64,000 bases of DNA from Diphasiastrum complanatum (GCA_029204225.1 CM055108.1:26589303-26653302); one strand, 5' to 3'. Shown: positions 10,346 to 24,900, counted from the stretch's first letter. Translations and numbers: made by a program. The notes: generated by a model from the letters alone, not told the origin.

Positions 10346-12719
10346 GGACAAGCAAAATCACATGCTTCTTGGACTATAGTATTGTCAAGGATTTTTTGTA
10401 CTTAAATCATCAATGCATCCACAATTTTTAGTAGAGCATGATTGTTTTGATTATTGGTTGTCAATGATTCAATTGATTTAATTGTCAACACAGAGCCCAA
10501 AGACCTGCCTATAGAAGCATTGTCTTTCACATTGTAATTCCCAACCAAAGCAGATCTGTAGAAAAGCATTACATGATTAATATTATAATCATTTATCCTT
10601 TTTTGATAGCCTCATGTTGATGAAAAATTATGAATATTTGTGTTGATCACTTGCTTTCGTTTTTTATTTTTATTTTTTACCTATCAAGTTGACATCTTTC
10701 AATAGTTGTGAGTATGAAAAACGAACATTATTCAAATCTATTATCATTTCATCAATGTCTTTTCCTGTACTCACTATGACTTTTTGAGCCATTCACTATT
10801 ATTTCAAAGGTTTTTCCTTCCTTCTAATGAACCTCATTCTCTAGCATTTTTATTCTCAATATATTGTCTTTTTTTATTACAATCTCATGATTTGCCTTAT
10901 TATACCCTCTAAACAATGGATTATTTCCATTGAAAATGCATCACCATATTCTTCTAATCTTTTACAATAATCTAATGAACCGTTCTTTCCATGACACACC
11001 AAATATAGTAATTGAGTAACTAGATTAAATTTGGGATGTTGCATGGAATATGGATCTCTAATATATAATGTCCCATCTATCCATAGGTCCAAATTTGTTT
11101 TTTCGTCTACCCAATAGTGTAAACAATCAACAACTTATAAGCATGATACTTTCACATTTCTTTTAACCAAATGAGCATATTCTTCAGAAAAATCTATATG
11201 GAAATGAAATATTTTCATTGTAAGAAGGAAAAGCAGGTTAATTACAAACATGATGACCTTAAAAAGAGTAAGTTGTTTTTGGTGTTTTTTAATGGTCCTA
11301 GTTTAAGGCCAATAAACAACTTAAATTATATTCGTATATATTCTTTTTTAAAATACATTTTTTTAAAGAATTTTCAATAACGCCTCTCAATTCAGAACTT
11401 GACATATTATCAACACTCTCGTTTTTAGCTGATGAAGTGGAAGACCCGTCTTCTTCATCAGAGTCAACTGTAGATCTTCCTCAGAATCCACGTCCAATGT
11501 TGACAAGAAACCTTGTAAGTCAATTTTTCTCTATTGATGACGAGTGGAGGATGATGGTTTTTCCATTAATCCAAGTTGTTCTTTCAATATAGATATAGTT
11601 GACTTTTGTAGATGATTGGTCATTGTTAACTCAAAACTAAATGCCAAAACGTCTACATCTTGTAAATTCAAATCGTCGACTCTTGGTTGATTTTTTGGCA
11701 ATCTCTTTCTCTTCCCATTCGGATCTACTTGTAACATTCGAGTTCATACATTCCCACAAAAACATTTGTTGAAGTGGTGCACAACTAATGGACATGTACT
11801 ACTTTTGTCTGATTGCTATTTTGATTGAAATCAAGTACTTTGACAATCCAAAATGGATGTCCTTCATTGTTTTCTGAAGCTAGAAGTGCAACAAGGCTTC
11901 CAATTTGGATTTCATTCAAATCACCATGCCATTTCATTTTTACAGCTTTTACACTTTGCCTATTCTTCCTTGAGTCCACATAAATTTCACGTTCCTCACC
12001 TTGCACAAGCCGCAAGAAATCATTATCTTGAGAAAGATTTGAAGGTTCGACAATTGTAGTTGAAGTTCCTAATTTATGAGGCCAATGAAAATCTTTAGTT
12101 GTTGATGCGTGTTCGAGATTGAGCAAATTGATTTCTTGTTCCTTGAAAAAGTCCATCCACCAACACTGATCAAACTCATCAAAAAATCGATAAGTTGCTT
12201 GAATAGTTGATTCCAAAAAATTTAATGAGACAAATAGATCAACCTCACAATGTTCTCTTTGTGCCTTTTGTTCTTCTAGCATGGACTTCAAGGGTGTAAT
12301 TTGTAGAGACACATTGCCCCAAAGAAATAAAGAATTTCCCATCTTCCAACTTCACATAGTCTTTGATAACTTGAAGTTACCAATGATCATTATTCTTTTT
12401 GGATATTGAATGAATTTATTGTTCTAATGATTTGAGTGTGTAGGTATTACTACCTGTAGAACTAAGGGCCCTTCTATGAGCCATGTCTGATGGTATGGAA
12501 ACTGACTCTTCTTTGAGGATATGTACAAGTACTCATGAAAGTGCCTGAAGGACAAGAACAAGAATAAGAAGCCTTCTAGGCTTAAGAACTGGCATTTCTT
12601 TGAGGCGCAGGTACTCATGAAAGTGCCAGAAGAACAAGAATCGAAACAAGAAGCTTTCTAAGCTTAAGACAGTAAACAAAGAAGGCTAAAAAGAGTCTAG
12701 AAATGAGACTTATTTCTAA
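10346..12719 (-). pseudogene. Internal ORFs of the long-TIR element, function unknown
   Basis: The minus strand has open frames at 12342-11785 (185 codons), 11737-11531 and 11092-10877, which read as one decayed protein in order. The first contains QCWWMDFFKEQ and later GHPFWIVKVLDFNQNSNQ with KVVHVH. This looks like a small barrel of chromo or BAH type (inference), followed by KRKRLPKNQPRVDDLNLQDV and a Leu-rich helix. No transposase triad could be assigned. It may be a transposase C-terminus or a captured host fragment. An 82 bp direct repeat (TACTCATGAAAGTGCC core) lies at about 12508-12672. Confidence 0.4.
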
Positions 12720-14068
<1,349 letters not shown>

Positions 14069-14074
14069 AATTGA

Positions 14075-15308
14075 CTGTTGAAAGGATAACAGTGGCTGAG
14101 CTTGTAGGAATTGCCACTTCTTATCCCAAAAGCTAAAACTTTTCGAGATTTATCAAGGATGGTGCAACCGTTTGTATCGAATTCGACCCTCTGACCTGAA
14201 TCAGTGATTTTGCTAACTGAGAGCAGATTCTTGGTCAGATTTGGAACGTGGAGAAATTTGCACAACAACTTGACTTCACCTTTCCGAAATTCGATTCTGA
14301 TTGTTCCTTCACCTTGAATCGAATGTGATGAGTTGTCTCCAACTTGCTCAACTCAAGAGTGGGTGAAATATTTATAATCTTTGAACCAGTCTTGATGGTG
14401 ATTCATATGTTGAGTTGCTTTAGGACTGAGATACCAGGAATCGATATCCTGTTGTTCTTCGACATTGGCCATAAAGGTTGCTTCATCTTTCTCTTGCTGC
14501 TGTATAGAAAAAATGCTTGAGGCAGAATTCGCTTGTTGTTGGAACTGCTTCTTCTTCTCATTGTTGAATTTCAAAGTTATATAGTCCTTGATCTCATGTC
14601 TAGTTCTCTTGCACTATCTACAGACTAGTTTATGCTTTGGTTGGAAAGATGGAGTATTCGAATTCGAGCCTGAGCCAGAATTTGACCCTGAGCCAAAATT
14701 CGATTATGAGTCAAATTTCGATCTTGACTGCATATTGCTCTTCTTTTTGGATCTGAACTTTTGATTTTGGAATATAGAGCTTGAGGATCCGACCCTGTTC
14801 TTGAGGAGGTTGTAGATCTTCTGGCCTCCTCTTGTTTAAATAATGAAATCACTCTTGAAAGAGTGATCTTCTCTTGGATTGAAATTGCTAAGACCTAGTT
14901 CTCATAGACCTCAGAACGACTCAATAATAGAGTCATGACAACATCGGTATCTTCTATAACTGAGCCAGTTGTAGTCATCTGCTCCATAAGATTTTGAAAA
15001 GTGTTGATGTGGCTTGAAACACTTACTGCTTCAGACATTCTCAGGGTGAAGAATTTCTTTCTCAAATGGAGTTTGGAGGTGACATCCCTGATATCGTAGA
15101 GAGTTGCTAGAATGTCCCATGCATCCTTAGCAGTCTGAGCAGCTCTTATGTGACTAATGTGATTGCCTTTGATGTTGAGAGTGATCATGGCAAAAGCCTT
15201 GCCATCTTTCAGTCTCCATTTGGTGATAGTGACTACATCACCTTTAGGTTTAACTTCTCTGCCATCAACAATGTCCCACAGTTCCTTGGCTAGTAGTATG
15301 ACCTTCAT
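14075..15308 (-). pseudogene. Ty1/copia gag, protease and pre-integrase region, element A
   Basis: From 15308 downwards: UBN2-type gag (LLAKELWDIVDGRE, AWDILATLYDI, KLHLRKKFFTLRM), a degraded zinc-knuckle region near 14625-14600, a protease site reading WYLSPKATQHM where WYLDSGATQHM is usual (the catalytic DSG is lost), and the GAG_pre-integrase part (FLHVPNLTKNLLSVSKI). Stops lie near 14895, 14625 and 14353. The reading ends at about 14085 before any integrase. The RT of the same element resumes at 9272, so the integrase core is missing, not just interrupted. Confidence 0.88.
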
Positions 15309-15510
15309 TTTGAACTTTCAAAGATGGTAGTTACTCCCATCGAGCCTATCGATAAGAGAAAGACTAGAAGACAAATCCATTCTAGTTGAGTGAGATCGTT
15401 GGTAGAAACAACTATTTCATAATGATGTTGGCTGCGTGCTTGCTAGAACAACGTCTTGATAGAAACAAGACTTGATAATCCGTAATGAAATGCAGATTAC
15501 TGAACTACCA

Positions 15511-15522
15511 ACTCTGATACCA
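15511..15522 (-). promoter_or_regulatory. Primer-binding site, initiator-Met tRNA type, element A
   Basis: The minus strand reads CGACA then TGGTATCAGAG, the standard copia PBS placed directly after the CA end of the 5' LTR. It fixes the orientation of element A as minus. Confidence 0.85.
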
Positions 15523-16255
15523 TGTCGAAAATCAAGGGGTTAGTCAGAGAAGCTCGAACGGGTGTGTGTAGGATTGGAAATGCCACAATTAGCAACAGAA
15601 CGTTCAAAATGAATGATTTAGTCAAATGCACAATGAAATGATACAGTAGTAGGACTGAAAATTTGCACTCTAATTAATATCAAATAGTGAGTACAATGCT
15701 TGAAGTCATAACTTCAGCTTACAGTCATTGAGAGTGATAAATCTAGTTACAGAAAATTGAATAATCACAAGAAGAGTTCTGATGAATATTCTAGGATTGA
15801 TATCCTACAAAATATCTACAACTACTTTTTGTTCCAAATATTACAACCGGCTCATTATAATTAATGCATGTACAAAGTGGACGGACTGTCAACGCGAAGT
15901 CGTTGGGTCAGATTTTGGACTGACAGTATCAAAATTTACAAGTATCAAAAAATGTACAATGCCTCGAAAAATACTAACTCGAAAAATATAGAATTTTTCA
16001 AGTTGATCCAATATCAAAATATTCTAGAAAATTTGATCCTCAATTTTTCAATCCTCTGCTCAAAAATTCGAGCCTTCTGTTTCTGGTTTTTCATGATGCT
16101 CATTATTGAATGGATTTGAGGTTGAGCATCGAATTTCAACAGAATGTGCTCCTCAGCAACAACGCCAAAATAAGCATATGTCATGGCATACTTATTACAT
16201 AATTCAATAATTACTGCTATATAAGAGATTTTGTTCCCCTTGAGTTGATTCAACA
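15523..16255 (-). repeat. 5' LTR of copia element A
   Basis: On the plus strand it runs TGTCGAAAATCAA to TTGATTCAACA, so the ends are imperfect inverted copies of each other with TG and CA termini. A TATA element (CTTATATAG on the minus strand, about 16217-16225) sits 30-40 bases inside the U3 end as written. The outer boundary is inferred from the inverted ends and TATA position; the matching 3' LTR is not in the window. Confidence 0.6.
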
Positions 16256-18740
16256 ATTAACTGCACAAGTAGACTGGTTCAGCACAAGTTTCCATGTTAT
16301 GAATCCTTCTCTTTTGACATGATAATTAAGCACTCATGCAAACGCAAACATTCCTTCTCATCCTAAGAACATGCAATCTGGCACATATAGCCAAGAAGAG
16401 AGACATGCTCATGAAGGTGCCTGGTAATTGCCTGCAACATGAGAACCAATGGTTGACAGGTGTGAATGTCTATTGCTGAACCAGCAATAAGTTGCCACAT
16501 TGTAGGAGTTGAAGGCATTGTTGTTGTAGACTGCACACTAACTACCTTGTTGAGGTACACTGAGTGTAGCTCTGCATGCAAGAAGAACTGTGCCCCCATT
16601 ATTGGTGACAGGTGACAAGAGATGCCGCTAGATTTGAGATGACCAAAATGGTGATGGCTGGCTACCACTGCTTCCTAACTGCTCGTTAACATAGTTGAAT
16701 ACCAAAGGAGCACACATCATTGTCCATGCAACTTTTGGAAAGGTGGGATGGGGAACGTTGGCGGTGTAATTGCCCATAGAGGTACATTGACTTGCCCTAT
16801 GGACTTTTGAGTTAGACCCCATACTGGGTTGGAATAGGTGGATCGATCCATGATCTAGATGTTCTTTTGATCCTAGCTTGGTTAAAAGGATCGACTCATA
16901 TTGTTTTAGGTAGGTCAAAATAGTTCTGCATGATGGATCGAAATAGTTGATAGATTGTGTACACGGATTGAAATAATTGCACGTCCTAGGTTGGAAGTTG
17001 GATCGAAGTAGATATTATGCTACAAATTAAAATAGCAATAGTCGATTTGAGATATTGAGTCATTGAAGTTAAATTTCCTAAGGATCGATTTAGGTATTGA
17101 GTTCTTTGTCATGGATTGATTCGTGAAGCAAGCATAATCAACTAATTATTTGATGCCCACCTACTATCCTCCTAATGACTGAAAATGGTTTTAATGAAAT
17201 GTGTTGCTACAATACGATGTGCTATAATGAAATCCAAGAAAGGTTGTTGAAGATCGAAATAGATGTAGGTCCAAATGTTGCAGGCCAAAATGAGTAATTT
17301 TGCTAGAGACGCTAGGATATTCTGAATTAAATCTTTGATATCGAAAAAGCTAGATTGATCCAAAGGTTCAAAATAGCTACAATACACCCAGGGTCAAGAT
17401 AGATGTTGAGGGAAGATGACAGCATAAGGGTCGACAATCCATGGATTGATGTGGATCAACTTAGTTGAAGTTGACTTTGTTTGAAGTACTTGCCGTTGGA
17501 ATTCACCATGTATATCTGTGGTAAATCATTAAGGATTTGAGAGAACTCATCTTCATAAGTAGTGAAGGCTTACAAATAATAAGCTTTGCCTTAACCATAA
17601 AGGTTGGCCTTAAGGAGTGACTTGGCCTAAAACAACCCTTTGGGCTCTGTGAACCTAATGCAATGCCTTTGAGATATATATATACCCTCTGTCATTGTCT
17701 TGAAATCTGGAGATCCAAATAAATGTTTTGCTAAAGGTCAAGACTTCTATAGTAAAAATGTTAAGGATTGATTTGATGAGGATCAAAACATGTACATGAG
17801 AATCAATTTGGAGCTGGTACAAAATGAATTGACTTGCTAACGGTTGAATTAGTCACAAATTTAAGAATTGAAATAGGAACATAAGGCTATTGTCCTTCAC
17901 TTGTAGAGCTCAAGCCTTTGAACCAAGGCCCTAGCTTGTAAATAAATAACCACTTCAGAATTGTGTTGCTCTTTTATTATGAAGTTGTGCATTGTCATGC
18001 AAATAAATATAGATTGCCTTCGATTCAGAAAGGCTTCCTTATATGAACAAAAGCCCCTGTCATCAACGTGAGTTTATATGATTGCAAATATACTATTACA
18101 ATATTCAAATAGGGTATTGAGGCTTAAGTATTATCATTGAAAAATTGATAATAATGATAAATGCCATAATTGGGCTATGACATTGTTCATGAAGTGTGGG
18201 TATATTTTCAAGTTCTTTATCTTTTACTGGCTATGATATCTAGAACTTTAGAATCCAACTGCCACGAGATGATTTATAAGGATGTTGAGATAGAATTCCT
18301 AAATATCTTTGTCAACTGTCACTGGTTGCTTGAAAACCTTTGATGTTGAAACTCTCTTTGTAGATGGTATTGCCTTTGAAACTTGCTAGACCACTTGTAA
18401 CTCTTCTGTTGCTTGCCTTTGATCTTGATTTTTTGAGTTCACCATCACCACCCTGATCAATTTCGATGCGTTGCGGTGAAAACTATGGTATGATGGAAAA
18501 TAGGGATGGGAGAATATTTTGTGAAGCTTCAATAGTATATTGCTCATACTTCTTGGTAATCTCTTTGCCCTCTTCCAGTTCACGTGTAGACATCAGTTTA
18601 TAATTTTCAAACTTAATTCGAAATCCCTATAACAAACAAGTAACATAGATGCACAAGCCTTTGCCTTTGATGTGGACATGGACTACAGTACGATTTAAAA
18701 TACCTCAAACATGCCCAAATAAGCCCTTTTGCGTTAACTG
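16256..18740. other. Unassigned AT-rich stretch, 2.5 kb
   Basis: No recognisable gene. Two overlapping minus-strand open frames (16918-16628 and 16668-16363, together about 190 codons) resemble nothing I know. Between about 16830 and 17900 the plus strand repeats short GGATCGAAATAG-like words at irregular spacing, perhaps an old degraded tandem array. Confidence 0.3.
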
Positions 18741-18915
18741 GTTGTGTTAATGGATGTTAGTGTTAGATGTAGATCCGAATCCATTCATGCTGAATTTTGA
18801 GATATGCTATCGCTCTCATGGGAACGAACCTCTGCATGACGACTAACTTCTACTCTTTGATGCTAGATTGCTTGGATCTTGGGTTGAGGTTAGGATAGGA
18901 AAGAAACCCACTACA
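18741..18915 (+). repeat. Probable LTR end of a plus-strand gypsy element
   Basis: The sequence immediately left of the primer-binding site ends CTACA, a CA terminus as expected of a 5' LTR. The LTR start was not located, so the left coordinate is a guess based on a TGTTAG word. Confidence 0.3.
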
Positions 18916-18919
18916 ATTT

Positions 18920-18937
18920 TGGCGCCATTGCCGGGGA
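18920..18937 (+). promoter_or_regulatory. Primer-binding site, tRNA-Asp type
   Basis: TGGCGCCATTGCCGGGGA is complementary, with one mismatch, to the 3' end of plant tRNA-Asp. It is the primer site used by Athila/Tat-type gypsy retrotransposons. It points right, opposite to the gypsy pol at 20.1-24.9 kb. Confidence 0.82.
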
Positions 18938-20108
18938 GCTACGCCAATTTTTCACTTTGCAGCATGTTTGTTGGATGGTTAGCTTGCATTAGGCATTTTG
19001 TCGTGGCATGAATAGTGTTAAATCTGCATTTAGAGTTAGTTTGGGAGTGATTTTGCCTGATTTGATTGGATTTGCTTGTTTGAAATCTTATCTGATTATT
19101 GAACAGAAAAAGCTATTCATATTACCAATCTTAAGATCCATCTGGATCTGAGATATCAGAAAAAACAACAAAAATCGGTCAAATCTGCCAGATTTTGGTC
19201 AAAAGGAGACAAAAATTGTCATCAGAACTGATAACTTTTTATTTTTCTTACAAAAAACATTTGCCAAGTTGTAGGCATATTTGGTTTTGATCATCGAACC
19301 TTTAGTTTGAAGGGCAAACAATCCTTCTCAGCATATTCCAGAAACATCAGAAAAACCATCAAAAAATCACTAAAAAATCACCAAAACCCTAAAAATACAG
19401 AAAAAGAACCTTTGCCCGATTCACTATGCATAGGTGTGATTCAGATCTATCTATTGCCAGGTCGACGAAGAATAATATCAGAAATAGAAGGTATCTCAGA
19501 GGTTCAGTTGTCATATTGTCATATTTTTGTCAAAAAAGTCTCTTTTTTGCAAAAATACCAGTATTACTATGATTCTTCACCAAAACCTTCACCAAGTTAC
19601 CAGATTATTCTACTCGTAGTAATTTGTTATTTTTGAGTTCGACGAATATTCATTCTATCCAGATCATGGACAATCTCTATTTTTACCCTCGCCAAACTAC
19701 AGAAACTGTGCTTTTATATGTCAACAACCTTCGCCAGTTCTATCCTAGTTTTATTTGAGTCAGATTCTCAGTCTGAGAGTTTGATGAGGGTTATTTTCAT
19801 AGAATTTGTCAGAAAAACTTGATTAGAGAGTTTTTTTTTATCAAAAATAGCATTGTCGCCGAGTCAACCTTCACCAATACTATTTTTGAATTTGGATTTT
19901 CCAGATCAAGCCCTTGTCAAATTTGAATCAAATCTGGTTCAGTTTGATTCTGATTTTGAGAATTCTTCATTTATGAGAAGTATCGATCGGACAAATCCCC
20001 TGATTTTCTGATAATCATCCATATTTTTAATCTTTAAAATTACACAAAGTCATCAACTTTAAGATCACATTTTCTAATACAACTATCATACTTTTTCTAT
20101 CGTTGTTC
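18938..20108 (+). other. Leader of a plus-strand gypsy element, gag not reached
   Basis: A long leader without convincing coding, full of TTCACCAAAACC, ACCCTAAAAATACAG and GTCAGATTCTCAG-like words, typical of long plant gypsy leaders. It ends where the minus-strand integrase of another gypsy copy begins, so the rest of the plus-strand element is missing. Confidence 0.4.
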
Positions 20109-23100
20109 CTAGATTTCCTCCGTTAATTTTTGTGAATTTGCACGAGCTTCAAATAGTTCTTCAATAGTGGTCAACCTTTCGGTAATATATTTTGCATCTG
20201 TTCGTTGAGCTTGAATACGAAAAGTTGTCACCTCAAATTCAATAGGTAAAATAGGATGCATACCATAAGTAAAAAAATATGGTGTTTGCTTCATCGTGAT
20301 CTTTTTGTATTACAATAAGCCTAGAGAACTGATGGTAATTTCTAATCCCAATCAATCTCATGTGCAATAGTGATCTTGTTCAGGATCTTACATAATATTC
20401 CATTAGCTCTCTCAGTCAACCCATTTGCTTTTGGATTATAAGGTGTTGTCTGTCTGTGTTTAATCAGAAAATGTGTTGTCAGCAACCGTATTGTGTCATT
20501 TAGAAAATGTGTACCACGGTCACTTACTAGTTCAAGAGGACAATCATATCTTGTGATTATAGTTTTGAATAAGAACGCTGCGACAGTTTTCGCATCGTTT
20601 CGTTTCGTCGCTTCTGCTTCAACTGGCTTTGTAGCATAATCCATTGCAACAAGAATATAACGACACTTAGTATGTCGAGTCACGGGTTTGATTGGACCGA
20701 CAAAGTCAATCCCCCACTTCTCAAATGCTGCAAGAGGTAGGATTGGTGTCAACGGCCAATTCATTGCTTTTGTTGGCTTTCCAGATGTTATGTCCATGAC
20801 CAATACATAGGATACAATATACTCCTAGTCTTGGATACACGGTACTCCAGTGAAACAAGCTGTTAGTTATGCCACGTCATACTGGATGTGACCCGAAAGT
20901 AACTAATATCCTTGTAAGGCCCAAAACACACTAAGTGGAGTTTAGACAAGGTAATGAGACAGTGTATGCATGTGTAGAGTTATCAATAGCAATTTTATGA
21001 ATAGTTGCTCCATGCATAGGACTCTATTCTAGGTGAATGTAACTATAAGAGGACCAAATTTGCCCTACTCCTCATCATGATTCTTGATTCATTGCCAGGC
21101 TCTCACTCTACATTCAAGTTTCTTGTTCCTTGGCTTGGGGTGAGGCTTCTAGAGATTGATTGGATGCTTCTACTTGGTTGGGTGGTTTCTCCACAGTGTG
21201 TTATCCTTTTGTGTTTAGGATTTGTAAGTAGGATCTAAGGAGCTTCCCTTATACCAGATCTTTGGCATGGATCACATGAACGAATATAATTTGATACATC
21301 CTTGAACATAGTTGGCCACCAGCACTTGGCAGTCAATATTTTATTAACAGTGTTCTTTAAAGCAAAGTGTCCGCCAGCATCCTCTAAATGTAAGACTTGT
21401 ACAACCTTTTTAATATCTTTAGTTTTGGGACATCTTCTTAGTTGATGATCAGCAACAACCTTGTACAGGACATTGTTAATAATGGTATAAGGTGCTACCT
21501 TATATTGAAAAACAGTATTTTTCTCCAAATCATATCCATCCGGATATATCTGATCCTTGAGATAAGTAATGATATCTAAATATAATGAATTTGTAGATGA
21601 GATTTCGAATAAATTTTCGTCTGAAAAATCATCGTTAATTGGTTTTTCAACTTTCCCCATGCTGAGTTGCGATAGATAATCAGCATTCGTATGATAATTT
21701 CCTTGGTGAAGTTCTACTTGATAAGTGAATTCCCGTAGAAGTAGAACCCATCGAGCAATTTGTCCTGATATATCTGGTTTATTCACAAGATAATTTAGAG
21801 CATAGTGATCAACATGAAAAATAAAAGCATATCCCAACAAATAATGTCGAAATTTCTTAACAGTGAAAATCATTCCAAGTGCTTCCCTTTCTATAGCCGA
21901 ATAATTCTTCTCCGAGGCACTGAGCTGTTGACTCTCATAGTATATGAGATGGTTTTTCTTCTTATCGTCCTTCTGGCTTAGACAAACGCCAATAGCAAAT
22001 GCAGAAACATCAACATAACTATGAGATAGAATAGCCCAGTTGGGTGGTCTCAGGATAGGAGCAATGATAAACCTCTGCTTAAGTTTTTCTCGCATTTTAC
22101 TGTTCATTCGTCCACAAGTATTCCACTTGTTTCTTGAGTAGATGCGTAAGAGCAGCGATAATAGAGGCATGATTTTGGATAAATCTCCGATAATAGCTGA
22201 CATGTTTTAAGAAAGCTCTTAGTTCACGTAGATTTGTTGGTATCAAGAGATTCTTTATAAGCTCGACTTTATCTTTATCAACCTCTATTCCTCTGTGTGA
22301 TATTCTGTGTCCAAGTAAAATTCCTTCTTTCATTCCGAAAAAAATATTTCTCTGGATGAAGAGATAAACAAGTATCTCGACACCGTTGCAATGTAAGTTT
22401 CAGCTTTTGTAGATGTGTTTTTATATCACTATACACACAGAAATCATCTATGAAAATTTCAAGAAAAGTTCTTAGGAAGGCAGCAAATATTAACATCATG
22501 ATTCGCTGAAAAGTCACTGGTGCATTGCAAAGACCGAATGGCATTTTGTTGTAGGCATAAGTGCCCCAATCCGTGGTAAACGTAGTCTTTGAACAATCCT
22601 CCTTTCTCACGCCAACCTGATTATATCTAGAGAAGCCGTCACAGAAACTATAACGCTCTTGACTAGCAACCTGATCTAAGATAGAATCAGTGAAAGGCAA
22701 AGGATGATGATCCTTTCTTGTGGCAGCATTGAGCTTTCGAAAATCCTGGCATATCCGTATTTTGCCCATCTTCTTCTTTGGAACAACAATGCCAGGGAGA
22801 AACTGATTCGCTGCTTAAGACGGGATAGATAATACTTGCCTTAGGGTGCTTGTTAAGTTCGTCTTTAACCACGAGGGAGTACTTTGGAGAATACTGTCTC
22901 TGTCGAACAAGTACAGCATCTTCTTTAATATCAACACGGTGCTCTCCAAATTCTGCAGGTATACCCTTCAAATCGTCAAGCGACCAAGCAAAAACGTCTT
23001 GGTACTCCTTCAGAAATTCTGTGCATTTAGCTAATTCCATCTGTCCAAGTGACTTTGACACATGCACAAATTTACCAGGTGCAAGTTCAATTAGTTCAAT

Positions 23101-23110
23101 AGATCGTTAG
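20109..23110 (-). pseudogene. Ty3/gypsy pol (RT, RNase H, integrase), element 2
   Basis: Minus strand, from right to left: RT at 23067-22278 (KIRICQDFRKLNAATRKDHH, MPFGLCNAPVTFQ, intact active site IFIDDFCVYS), RNase H at 22203-21600 (first catalytic motif changed to VDVSAFAIG; EREALGMIF and HVDHYALNYL kept), zinc-binding integrase start to CDPCQRSGIREAP at 21235, then after an insertion the core at 20803-20342 (WGIDFVGP, SDRGTHF, NGLTERAN) and the C-terminal part to 20109. Frameshifts lie near 22840, 22300 and 22150. It is not functional. Confidence 0.9.
20814..21229. mobile_element. 416 bp insertion, probable solo LTR, in the integrase of element 2
   Basis: AGGAT at 20809-20813 and again at 21230-21234 bracket a 416 bp stretch absent from the normal integrase reading: CQRSGIREAP lies on one side and DITSGKPTKAMNW on the other. 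The insert has no coding and carries a TATA-like ACTATAAGAGG near 21043. Size, 5 bp target duplication and TATA suggest a solo LTR, but the ends read ACAAT and AAGT rather than TG and CA. Confidence 0.6.
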
Positions 23111-23588
23111 CCTGATTTTTACTACCAAATTCTTATTCAAATTCGTCAAATTCGTCACTTGAATCATCCTCAGATTCTTTCGAGTTCGTCTCTACAACTT
23201 TTATTTCTTTATCCGAAACATCCGCTTCAGCGTTGCAGGCATCGAAGAATTATTCTTCGTCAGCATTCTCATAACATTTGAAATACTACACTTCGATGTC
23301 AGATGCATTGGAAAAAATATTTAATGCATAAGAAGAATCTTCTGAGGTAAAACTGGTGTCAAACAAAGGTGTTTCACCTTCGTATTTGTCATGACTCCAG
23401 GTGATTATTTGTTCCTCTGGCTTACCTCGATTATTGGTCTCACCAGTCTGAAATCTCAACTCTCTGGATTTCCAGTGAACACTTGGGTTTGATTGATAAA
23501 GTCAGGGCCGTCCAATTAGCACAGAGTAAGATGGCAAACCAAGTGGTTTGATATTTATGAAATTCATTGTGAAAAGCTTGGCTTTTAT

Positions 23589-24900
23589 TTAAATAGTGAC
23601 ATCCTTCAATTCTCCAATAGGCTTTCGTCGCGTCAAATCAGCTAACTTGATATTTCGTTTTGTTGGTTGAATGTCAGTCAGCCCCAAAGCATGAGCTATG
23701 TCTTTTATTATTATGTTCACGCTTGAACCAGAGTCTATCAGCACTTTTTCAATCAAACATCCCACAATGGTAACGTCAATTTCAGGTGCACCGAGATCAC
23801 CTAGATCAATAGACAATACACCATCATCTGGCCAAGAAATTCTTTTCTTCTTTTTCGATGCAAAAAGACCTTTCAATTGCTTACGGTAATAAGTGTTGTC
23901 TGCCAATAATTGCTCAAAAGTAATGTTTGGACGAAGAGATCCAATATCAGTCACTATATGATAGCCCTTTGTCTTTGCTTTCGAGATTGGCTTGTCAATG
24001 ACAACACTAGACAATTTAGTCTTCGATATTTCTTCGTCCCTTTGTTCAAACGTGACCACCTTCTCTGCAGCAGCTGACTGTAGTTCAGTATTGATAATTT
24101 CTTTCGCTTCTGCTGAGATGTTTTTCACAAATAATTTTGCAGCATTGCGACTTTTTCCATCAAATATCCTAAATGGTAACATCAATTTCAAGTGCACCGA
24201 AATCACCTAGATCAATAGACAACACACCAGCATCTGGCAAAGAAATTCTTTTCTTCTTTTTCGGTGCAAAAAGACCTTTCAATTGCTTACGGTAATAAGT
24301 GTTGTCTGCCAATAATTGCTCAAAAGTGATGTTTGGACAAAGAGATCCAATATCAATCACTATATGATAGTCCTTTTTCTTTGCTTTCAAGATTGGCTTG
24401 TCAATGACAACACTAGACAATTTAGTCTTCGGTATTTCTTCATCCCTTTGCTCGAACGTGACCACCTTCTCTGCAGCAGCTAACTGTAGTTCAGTATTGA
24501 TAATTTCTTTCACTTCTGCTGAGATGTCTTTCACAAATAATTTTGCATCATTTTCAAGATCTTCTTTAGTTGTAGATTTATTCATTGACTTGCTCAAAGA
24601 TTTCTTCTTCGAAGAGTTTATGCGCCTCGTTGAAGATTTATGTTCGGGTTTCGAAGAGCCTTTGCTTCGTGTTGTGACTTTGAATAGCTTTTCCACGTCA
24701 CTTGGCCAGGACTGGTCTTCTGTCTTTGCCAATTTTCCTTCCATAATATCGATCCTCTACACAACAGCATCAGTCGAGGCTTTTGCTTTCGAGTCTACAA
24801 CAGCTGGTGTTGCTACATATTGGCACTTAGGTCGCGGCTTCTGCGGTTGTGGGCAGTCAAGATACTTGTGAGCAGGCTAGGCTACAGTTTGAGCATCTAA
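23589..24900 (-). pseudogene. Ty3/gypsy gag C-terminus and protease, element 2
   Basis: From 24890 downwards the minus strand shows a frameshifted zinc knuckle (CSNC, then HKYLDC), a Lys/Ser-rich segment and, near 23760-23700, a retropepsin with active site VLIDSGSSVNI followed by LADLTRRKPIGELKD. A 377 bp segment of the pre-protease region is duplicated in tandem with a 406 bp period, which is not a multiple of three and throws the frame. Confidence 0.85.
23767..24549. repeat. Tandem duplication, 377 bp at a 406 bp period
   Basis: 23767-24143 and 24173-24549 are nearly the same (for example ATGGTAACGTCAATTTCAGG against ATGGTAACATCAATTTCAAG), with about one change in twenty. A 29-base stretch separates them. 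Confidence 0.9.

Noticed and set aside
24398-24871. 157-codon plus-strand frame over the gypsy gag-protease
   Set aside because: Shadow of the minus-strand gag region, which carries the recognisable motifs.
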